Of a stretch of DNA of 64,000 bases, positions 58,676-64,000 are shown one piece after another. The notes below the pieces were generated by a model. It saw only the letters and a program-made list of their open reading frames with translations, made no database searches and was not told the origin of the DNA. Made by a program: the position numbers and the translations under genes. The first letter of the stretch is position 1, and every line of letters starts with the position of its first letter. This DNA is from Streptococcus sanguinis (lineage in GTDB: Bacteria; Bacillota; Bacilli; Lactobacillales; Streptococcaceae). The stretch lies in the NCBI GenBank assembly GCA_013378335.1, contig CP040556.1, positions 1,488,001 through 1,552,000 of the forward strand, written 5' to 3'.

Positions 58676-59788
58676 TTAATCTTCGATAAAGTCTCTGAGT
58701 GGTTTGCTGCGGCTTGGATGGCGAAGTTTACGCAGGGCTTTGGCTTCAATCTGGCGAATCCGCTCGCGGGTGACATTGAAGACCTTGCCGACATCTTCCA
58801 GTGTCCGCATTTTTCCATCGTCCAGACCAAAGCGCAGACGCAAGACGTTTTCCTCGCGGTCTGTCAGCGTATCCAAAACCTCATCCAGCTGCTCGCGAAG
58901 AACAACACGGGTTGTGTAGTCGACTGGATTTTCAATTACTTCATCTTCGATAAAGTCTCCCAGATGACTGTCATCTTCTTCACCGATAGGTGTCTCCAAG
59001 GAAACTGGCTCTTGGGCAATCTTGAGAATCTCACGAACCTTGTCTGGCGTCATATCCATGCGCTCAGCGATTTGCTCTGGTGTTGGGTCTTGACCCAATT
59101 CCTGCAAGAGATTGCGTTGCTCACGGACCAACTTGTTAATAGTTTCCACCATGTGGACCGGAATCCGAATAGTCCGAGCTTGGTCAGCAATCGCACGGGT
59201 AATGGCCTGACGAATCCACCAAGTCGCATAAGTTGAAAACTTAAATCCTTTGGTGTAGTCGAACTTATCAACGGCCTTCATCAGCCCCATATTTCCTTCT
59301 TGGATCAAGTCAAGAAACTGCATACCACGGCCGACATAGCGCTTGGCAATGGAAACAACCAGACGAAGATTGGCCTCAGCCAGACGCTGCTTGGCTTCCA
59401 AGTCTCCTTGCTCTATCAAAATAGCCAGCTCCTGCTCTTCTTCATTGCTGAGAAGCGGCACAACCCCGATTTCTTTCAGATACATGCGGACTGGGTCATT
59501 AACCTTAGCTGAATTGCTGCCCAAGAGCTCTTCATCCGTCAGCTCCGCTTCTTCCTCTTCGTTATTTAAGACACGAGCGCTGGGATTTCCTTCCTTATCT
59601 GTAATTGAGATACCAGCATCCTGAATGCGCTGCAGCAAATCCTCAATCCCATCAGCGTCCAAAGTGAAGGGAATGACCAGTTGGTCATTGATCTCATCAT
59701 CTGTCGCAACACCTGTCTGCTTGTGGTTGCGGATAAATTCTGCAATTTGAACGTCTAATGTTGTTACTTCTTTTTGTTTTGTAGCCAT
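58676..59788 (-). CDS. rpoD: RNA polymerase primary sigma factor
   Basis: Sigma-70 family housekeeping factor of 370 residues. Region 1.2 ([12 protein letters not shown]), regions 2.1-2.4 ([52 protein letters not shown]), region 3, and region 4.2 ([20 protein letters not shown]) are complete. The shortened 1.1 region is normal for Firmicutes. Its ATG lies two bases after the dnaG stop, with GGAG inside dnaG, the classical dnaG-rpoD operon. Confidence 0.97.
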   Translation of the reverse strand: MATKQKEVTTLDVQIAEFIRNHKQTGVATDDEINDQLVIPFTLDADGIEDLLQRIQDAGISITDKEGNPSARVLNNEEEEAELTDEELLGSNSAKVNDPVRMYLKEIGVVPLLSNEEEQELAILIEQGDLEAKQRLAEANLRLVVSIAKRYVGRGMQFLDLIQEGNMGLMKAVDKFDYTKGFKFSTYATWWIRQAITRAIADQARTIRIPVHMVETINKLVREQRNLLQELGQDPTPEQIAERMDMTPDKVREILKIAQEPVSLETPIGEEDDSHLGDFIEDEVIENPVDYTTRVVLREQLDEVLDTLTDREENVLRLRFGLDDGKMRTLEDVGKVFNVTRERIRQIEAKALRKLRHPSRSKPLRDFIED

Positions 59789-59790
59789 TC

Positions 59791-61575
59791 CTACTCCATT
59801 CTTCTTTTTTGCTCAATCAAGCGCTCCAGCTCGGACAGGGCTGTATCCGTATCTCCGCTGTGAGAGGCTTCTCGAATCTTCTTACTAATAAACTGATTAT
59901 GCTTGCGCAAAATCTCCCGCTCTCTGGTTTCTTCCACTTCTTTCAACTCATCTTCCAAAACCTCATCCGGCAAGTCTTCTTCCAAGACCCGGTACCAAGC
60001 CTGCTGGACATGATCTGGCAGCTGGGACAAATCCAGCGGTGTCACCTCACCATTTGCCAGCAAAATCTCATACAAGGCCTGCAATTCTTCCGAGTCAAAG
60101 GCAAAGTCTTCTCTCAGCCTGTATTGGTTCAAAATCAAAGGATGATGCACCATGCGGTGGAAGATATGATTTTCCGCCCTCATCAGCCGACTCAGCCGAT
60201 TTGAGGGCGAAAACTGCATGACGACTGGTTGAGACTGCTGAATCGGCGCCTCCTGACTGCGACTAGAGCGCTCAGCCAGTCGGCTGTTATTCACTGTCTG
60301 CTCCACCTGCTGATAATCAAAGTCCGGCAGCAGCTCAGCCAGCATGTAAATATAGGAGTTCTGAGCTGTGATGGACTTGGTCTTGGCAATAATCGGTGCC
60401 ATCTTCTCTACAAACTCAATCTGAGCCTGCAGATTTTCAATATTATCTGGTTTCAGATGATGCAGCAGAAACTCCACATTACTTATTCGCGTTTTTCTCA
60501 GCAAATGCTGCAAATCTTCCTCAGAATTTTTAGCGAGAAATTCATCGGGGTCCAAATTATCCGGAATCCGAACAATTTCCACCGTCATATCTCTCAACTC
60601 ATCCAAAGCCTTAGCAGTCGCTGCCTGCCCTGCCCTATCTCCATCGTAAGACAGGACTATCTTCTTGCAATACTTACTCAGGTGCTGGACATGCTCAGGC
60701 GTCAGAGCTGTCCCCATCGAGGCAACCGCATTTTCAATTCCGGCCCGATAAGCCGCAATCACATCCATGAAACCTTCCATCAGATAGACCTCATGGCTCT
60801 TCTTGATAACCGGCTTGGCCTTATCCAGATGATAAAGCTCGTAGCTTTTATTGAAAATAGCGGTGCTGCGGCTGTTTTTGTACTTGGCCTGATGGCCATC
60901 AGTAGCCACTGCCTGCCAAATCCGTCCGGAAAAGGCCACAACCTGCCCGCTGTCATTGGTCAGGGGAAACATAATTCGGTTTTGAAAGGCATCATAGACC
61001 AAATTATTCTCTGCCAGATTAAAGAGACCTGAGTTCATGATGGTATTCTCATCAAACTTGCCAGCCATACTCTTATGAAGATAATTCCCCTCATTAGGAG
61101 CCAGCCCGATTTGAAAATGCTTAAGAACATCATCTGTCAGTCCCCGCTGGTAGAGATAAGCCCGCGCTTCCTCTCCCATCTTGGTCGTCATCAGGACCGC
61201 ATGATAAAACTTCGCTGCCTCGGTATGGATATCGTAGAGCGCCTGATGCGGATGGCTTTGTCTCGGTCGGTCATTTCCCGCCGTCTCCACAGCCAAAGGA
61301 ATCCCTGCCCGTTCTGCTACAATCTGCACAGCATCCATAAAGGAAACGCCTCGATAATCCTCAATGAATTTGAAGACATCGCCCGACTTGCCGCAGCCAA
61401 AACAGTGATAAAACTGCTTGTCCTCTACAACGTTAAAAGAGGGCGTCTTTTCGCCATGAAAGGGACAGAGTCCCAGAAAATTCCGCCCAGCCTTAGTCAA
61501 GGCCACTGTTTCTCCTATGACATCGACGATATTGACGCTGTTTTTAATTTCAGAAATGATTTCTTTATCAATCAA
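59791..61575 (-). CDS. dnaG: DNA primase
   Basis: Primase of 594 residues making RNA primers for replication. The zinc site is C-x2-H-x17-C-x2-C (CPFHGE, HCFGCG), followed by the RNA polymerase basic motif, TOPRIM ([23 protein letters not shown]) and a helicase-binding C-terminal region. I choose TTG 61575 as start, since GGAGG lies nine bases upstream; ATG at 61599 precedes that ribosome site and is therefore unlikely. It is divergent from mscL. Confidence 0.95.
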   Translation of the reverse strand: MIDKEIISEIKNSVNIVDVIGETVALTKAGRNFLGLCPFHGEKTPSFNVVEDKQFYHCFGCGKSGDVFKFIEDYRGVSFMDAVQIVAERAGIPLAVETAGNDRPRQSHPHQALYDIHTEAAKFYHAVLMTTKMGEEARAYLYQRGLTDDVLKHFQIGLAPNEGNYLHKSMAGKFDENTIMNSGLFNLAENNLVYDAFQNRIMFPLTNDSGQVVAFSGRIWQAVATDGHQAKYKNSRSTAIFNKSYELYHLDKAKPVIKKSHEVYLMEGFMDVIAAYRAGIENAVASMGTALTPEHVQHLSKYCKKIVLSYDGDRAGQAATAKALDELRDMTVEIVRIPDNLDPDEFLAKNSEEDLQHLLRKTRISNVEFLLHHLKPDNIENLQAQIEFVEKMAPIIAKTKSITAQNSYIYMLAELLPDFDYQQVEQTVNNSRLAERSSRSQEAPIQQSQPVVMQFSPSNRLSRLMRAENHIFHRMVHHPLILNQYRLREDFAFDSEELQALYEILLANGEVTPLDLSQLPDHVQQAWYRVLEEDLPDEVLEDELKEVEETREREILRKHNQFISKKIREASHSGDTDTALSELERLIEQKRRME

Positions 61576-61597
61576 GAGACAATACCTCCAATTTATC

Positions 61598-61614
61598 ATA
61601 GAATATCATTCTAT
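61598..61614. repeat. Inverted repeat at the dnaG transcription start
   Basis: ATAGAAT and ATTCTAT flank ATC: seven perfect pairs. It lies just downstream of a probable dnaG -10 (TATAAA, 61622-61617), where a repressor could bind. Confidence 0.45.
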
Positions 61615-61663
61615 ATTTTATAACAAAATGAAGCAAATGTAAAATATTTGACAAGCAAATATC

Positions 61664-61692
61664 TTGTAGATGTCATATAAATAAGCTATAAT
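61664..61692 (+). promoter_or_regulatory. mscL promoter
   Basis: TTGTAG (61664-61669) and TATAAT (61687-61692) are 17 bases apart, about 38 bases before the ATG. GAAAGGAAAG precedes the start. Confidence 0.75.
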
Positions 61693-61729
61693 ATAATCTC
61701 ATTAATAAATTCTTGAAAGGAAAGAAAGA

Positions 61730-62113
61730 ATGTTAAAGGATCTTAAAGAATTCTTGCTGCGCGGGAATGTAGTTGACCTAGCTGTTGCTGTTATTATCGG
61801 TGCTGCTTTCGGTGCAATTGTTACTTCATTGGTAAATGACATTATCACACCACTTATTTTGAACCCAGCCTTAAGTGCTGCTGGTGTAGATAAGATTGCT
61901 GAATTATCTTGGAATGGTGTTGCTTATGGTAGCTTCCTTAGCGCTGTCATCAACTTCCTTGTAATCGGAACTGTTCTTTTCTTCATAGTAAAAGCTGCAG
62001 AAAAAGCTCAAAGCTTGGGTAAAAAACAAGAAGAAGTTGTTGAAGAAGAACCAGCTCCAACTGAATTGGAAGTCCTGCAAGAAATCAAAGCTTTGTTGGC
62101 TGAGAAAAAATAA
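61730..62113 (+). CDS. mscL: Large-conductance mechanosensitive channel
   Basis: Pentameric osmotic emergency channel, 127 residues. The N-terminal amphipathic helix KEFLLRGNVVDLAVAVIIGA with TM1, a periplasmic loop, TM2 (FLSAVINFLVIGTVLFFIV) and a charged C-terminal helix match MscL. It is the only rightward gene in the dnaG-rpsU region. Confidence 0.96.
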   Translation: MLKDLKEFLLRGNVVDLAVAVIIGAAFGAIVTSLVNDIITPLILNPALSAAGVDKIAELSWNGVAYGSFLSAVINFLVIGTVLFFIVKAAEKAQSLGKKQEEVVEEEPAPTELEVLQEIKALLAEKK

Positions 62114-62121
62114 AGAGAATT

Positions 62122-62335
62122 CACTGATGAAAATCAGTGTCAGATTGAAGAAAAAGTCCATTTTGGACGATTTTCTTCAATCTTTTTCTTTTACTAGAGA
62201 AAATTAAAAACTCTTAAAATTAGCATTAGAACAGCATTCCTAAGAGTTTTCACTATATGATAACTAACCTTGATAAGGGAATTTTTTAATTACCGATAGG
62301 GTTTGTCTACGTTCTGTCACTGATGAAAATCAGTG
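62122..62335 (+). repeat. Two identical 18-base hairpins flanking an unassigned intergenic segment
   Basis: CACTGATGAAAATCAGTG occurs at 62122-62139 and 62318-62335. Between them lie the mscL terminator and a ten-pair inverted repeat AAAACTCTTA (62207-62216) / TAAGAGTTTT (62241-62250). No protein gene is seen in 62114-62423. Confidence 0.6.
62142..62190 (+). terminator. mscL terminator
   Basis: A 13-pair stem (AGATTGAAGAAAA / TTTTCTTCAATCT) extended by TCC/GGA, followed by five T. Confidence 0.85.
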
Positions 62336-62342
62336 TTTTTTT
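62318..62342 (+). terminator. Unassigned rightward terminator
   Basis: The second copy of the 18-base hairpin is followed by seven T. No coding gene ends here, so it may terminate a small RNA from the upstream segment or be a second mscL terminator. Confidence 0.6.
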
Positions 62343-62388
62343 CTTGCCTTATTGCTCATAGTCATCCTCTTCTCTCCAAAGAGCCAAA

Positions 62389-62417
62389 ACAAAAAACAGA
62401 CCGGAGTCTGCTTTTTT
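62389..62417. terminator. rpsU terminator
   Basis: CAGAC-CGGA-GTCTG stem with runs of A and T on both flanks; seven bases after the rpsU stop. Confidence 0.8.
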
Positions 62418-62423
62418 GTTCAA

Positions 62424-62600
62424 TTAGAATTTTTTACGTTTACGAGCTGCTTCTGATTTGCGTTTGCGTTTTACAGAAGGTTTTTCATAGAATTCACGTT
62501 TGCGTGTTTCTTGAAGAGTACCAGCTTTAGTAACCGCACGTTTGAAACGACGAAGTGCATCATCAAGTGATTCATTCTTGCGTACTACTGTTTTTGACAT
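62424..62600 (-). CDS. rpsU: Small ribosomal subunit protein bS21
   Basis: A 58-residue basic ribosomal protein ([20 protein letters not shown] ... [14 protein letters not shown]). ATG 62600 is chosen with GGGAG eight bases upstream; the in-frame start at 62624 lies before the ribosome site. The promoter TTGACA-17-TATGAT is directly upstream. It is near dnaG-rpoD as in the macromolecular synthesis region but separately transcribed. Confidence 0.96.
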
Positions 62601-62634
62601 TCTTTTCACTCCCTTCAAGTCCAAAATCTATATA

Positions 62635-62663
62635 ATCATACCACATATAGAAAAGAGTGTCAA
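62635..62663 (-). promoter_or_regulatory. rpsU promoter
   Basis: TTGACA (62663-62658) and TATGAT (62640-62635) on the minus strand with a 17-base spacer. Confidence 0.85.
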
Positions 62664-62705
62664 GTATTTTTCTGTAAGTAAGATGAATTCCTTCTTCTAC
62701 CTAGA

Positions 62706-62740
62706 CAAAAAAAGACCAGCTGGCATATTGCAGCTGATCT
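62706..62740 (-). terminator. Terminator after the DUF4956 gene
   Basis: AGATCAGCTG / CAGCTGGTCT hairpin followed by seven U on the minus strand. Confidence 0.8.
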
Positions 62741-62748
62741 TTAGTGCT

Positions 62749-63432
62749 TTATAATGTTTTACGCTTCTTAGCGGATTTGGATAGGGAAATGTCCTGAACC
62801 TTATCGTAACGCATAAACTGCTGAATGAGATCTCTATCATTTACGTCTGGATTCAAGTCAACAACATAGTCCAGCTTGATAGACTTCTTTTCAGCCGACT
62901 TGAGAGAGATCAGTTCGGCTGATTTACAAGCCGTTTCAAAGATAGCATCAAAGAGTACTTCGTAGTCAAAATCAGCTGGAACCTGAACCTGAACATAACG
63001 CCTAGTCTGACTGACTGAAGTAAAGCTCATCTTTTCAAAGAGCATCCAGATGCCTGAAATAGCTAGAGTAAAGAAAATTGCCAATGCTTCAAATCCCATC
63101 CCTGTTGTAATCCCAATAGCCGTCGCCATAAAGATGGCTAGGAGCTCCTTGGAGCCACCAGCGGCCGACCGGAAACGAATCAAACTGAAAGTCCCTGCTA
63201 CGGCGACACTGGTACCCAGATTTCCATTAACCAAGAAGATGATAATGGAAATAATAGCTGGTAAAAGGGAGAGGGTAATGACAAACTCCTTGGTATAGAT
63301 TGTCTGGCGCTTATAGACCTTGGCCAAGATAATTCCCAAAACCACACTGGTAGCTAGTGAAAAAATCAATGCTAAAGGATTAATCTTGACCTCCGTGGAA
63401 GAGTAAATGCTGTTAAATAACTGATCGAGCAT
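62749..63432 (-). CDS. DUF4956 membrane protein, partner of a VTC-domain protein
   Basis: A 227-residue protein with four predicted membrane helices (about 18-36, 48-68, 75-90, 105-130) and a soluble C-terminal domain (RYVQVQVPADFDYEVLFDAI onward). DUF4956 proteins are commonly encoded beside VTC-domain polyphosphate-polymerase-like proteins, as here, where it follows by eleven bases. Its role is unknown; a channel or receiving partner for the VTC product is a guess. Confidence 0.8.
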   Translation of the reverse strand: MLDQLFNSIYSSTEVKINPLALIFSLATSVVLGIILAKVYKRQTIYTKEFVITLSLLPAIISIIIFLVNGNLGTSVAVAGTFSLIRFRSAAGGSKELLAIFMATAIGITTGMGFEALAIFFTLAISGIWMLFEKMSFTSVSQTRRYVQVQVPADFDYEVLFDAIFETACKSAELISLKSAEKKSIKLDYVVDLNPDVNDRDLIQQFMRYDKVQDISLSKSAKKRKTL

Positions 63433-63443
63433 AGACTACCCCC

Positions 63444-64000
63444 TTAGGCCTTGACTATTTGAGTCAGCCTTTCTTTATTTTTCAGGTAGGCATTGCCGTA
63501 TTTTGAGAAAGACTGGTCTTCTAGTCCATATTTATTGAGAATATCAGCCAGCCACTGAGGATATTGACCAGGAACCTTGATTTCCATAATCACCTTGTCA
63601 TCTTCCAGCAAGGGCAGTCCATAGCGACCTGAAGCTAAATCTACATCATAATCTCGGTAGCGGATGTTGGAATCAACTGTCACACGTACCTTTTTATCTT
63701 CCAAGCCTCTCATAGAGTAGCGGTCATAGCTAATCACCATTTTAGGCTTCAAGTCTAGATAGCGCTCCTGTAACTGTTCTACTTCTGCCTTGACCCGATC
63801 ATCAGAAATAGTATGGTCTGCCACACCATTCACAATATAGTTAGTCACAGAGAGAGGATTAGAAACCAAACGGTATTTGAAGCCTACTTCATCGCGTTTC
63901 TTCTTGATTTCCAAGAAAACTTGACTATCATCATTCGGCTGCTCAGCATAAGTGCGCATCCGCATCTTTTCGCGACCGCCTTTTCTAGCAATGGAATCCT
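63444..64000 (-). CDS. VTC-domain (polyphosphate polymerase-like) protein, 5' end cut by window edge
   Basis: C-terminal 185 residues of a VTC tunnel-fold protein. The frame is open to the window edge and reads DSIARKGGREKMRMRTYAE, then EIKKKRDEVGFKYRL, VISYDRYSMRGLED, VRVTVDSNIRYRDYD and VIMEIKVPGQYPQWL. The basic and acidic residues lining the tunnel (RMRTY, EIKKK, DRYS, EIK) are those of the family, which uses ATP to make polyphosphate in eukaryotes and some bacteria. Activity in streptococci is not established. Confidence 0.82.
   Translation of the reverse strand, partial: DSIARKGGREKMRMRTYAEQPNDDSQVFLEIKKKRDEVGFKYRLVSNPLSVTNYIVNGVADHTISDDRVKAEVEQLQERYLDLKPKMVISYDRYSMRGLEDKKVRVTVDSNIRYRDYDVDLASGRYGLPLLEDDKVIMEIKVPGQYPQWLADILNKYGLEDQSFSKYGNAYLKNKERLTQIVKA

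Noticed and set aside
62203..62222. Possible CiaR box on the minus strand
   Set aside because: TTTAAG is followed five bases later by TTAATT, not a second TTTAAG, and no small-RNA promoter fits that direction.

Overview
This 64 kb window comes from a low-GC Firmicute of the mitis/sanguinis streptococci, most likely Streptococcus sanguinis. The inference rests on gene content: a sialoglycan-binding serine-rich-repeat adhesin (SrpA/GspB/Hsa type) with its accessory Sec export and glycosylation locus, a MurM/MurN pair, LrgAB, a MntE-type exporter, and an ssrA tag reading AKNNNSYAVAA. No prophage, insertion sequence or CRISPR array was seen.

Layout. 1-2.9 kb: a P-type cation ATPase (3' end cut by the window edge) behind a yybP-ykoY manganese riboswitch. 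2.9-8.0 kb: a DUF1934 protein, then rightward an HD phosphohydrolase, a Cof-type HAD phosphatase, murM and murN. 8.1-12.8 kb: a secreted two-enzyme murein hydrolase (GH25, seven Bsp-like repeats, CHAP) downstream of tpiA. 13.0-16.6 kb: rmlD and a gtrB/gtrC-like pair, probably for polysaccharide glucosylation. 16.7-22.2 kb: metY, a Nudix protein, pcrA and mntE. 22.2-29.6 kb: a duplicated lipoprotein, a signal-peptidase-like protein lacking the Ser-Lys dyad, pyk, pfkA and dnaE. 29.7-32.4 kb: a two-gene ABC transporter and lrgAB. 32.6-56.4 kb: the leftward accessory Sec locus (srpA, a GT8-GT8-GT-D glycosyltransferase, gtf3, secY2, asp1, asp2, asp3, secA2, gtfA, gtfB, asp4, asp5). 56.6-62.6 kb: tRNA-Ser, a DUF695 protein, tmRNA, a SufT-like protein, rpoD, dnaG, mscL and rpsU. 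62.7-64 kb: a DUF4956 membrane protein and a VTC-domain protein cut by the window end.

How it works together. SrpA carries a long KxGKxW-type signal peptide, a Siglec-like binding region and about 2,300 residues of Ser-rich repeat ending in LPQTG. GtfA/GtfB start O-GlcNAcylation, Gtf3 and the multidomain transferase extend the glycan, Asp1-3 form the partner complex (Asp2 is the acetyltransferase), and SecA2/SecY2/Asp4/Asp5 export the glycoprotein. Other themes are wall synthesis and turnover, glycolysis (tpiA, pfkA, pyk) and manganese/calcium export.

The most important caveat is that five genes (gtrC, dnaE, gtfB, secY2 and the multidomain glycosyltransferase) are each interrupted by one frameshift. 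In every case adding one base to a short homopolymer restores a full-length family protein. Because dnaE is normally essential, this looks more like homopolymer undercalling in the assembly than five real mutations, so these genes are annotated as full-length with a frameshift.
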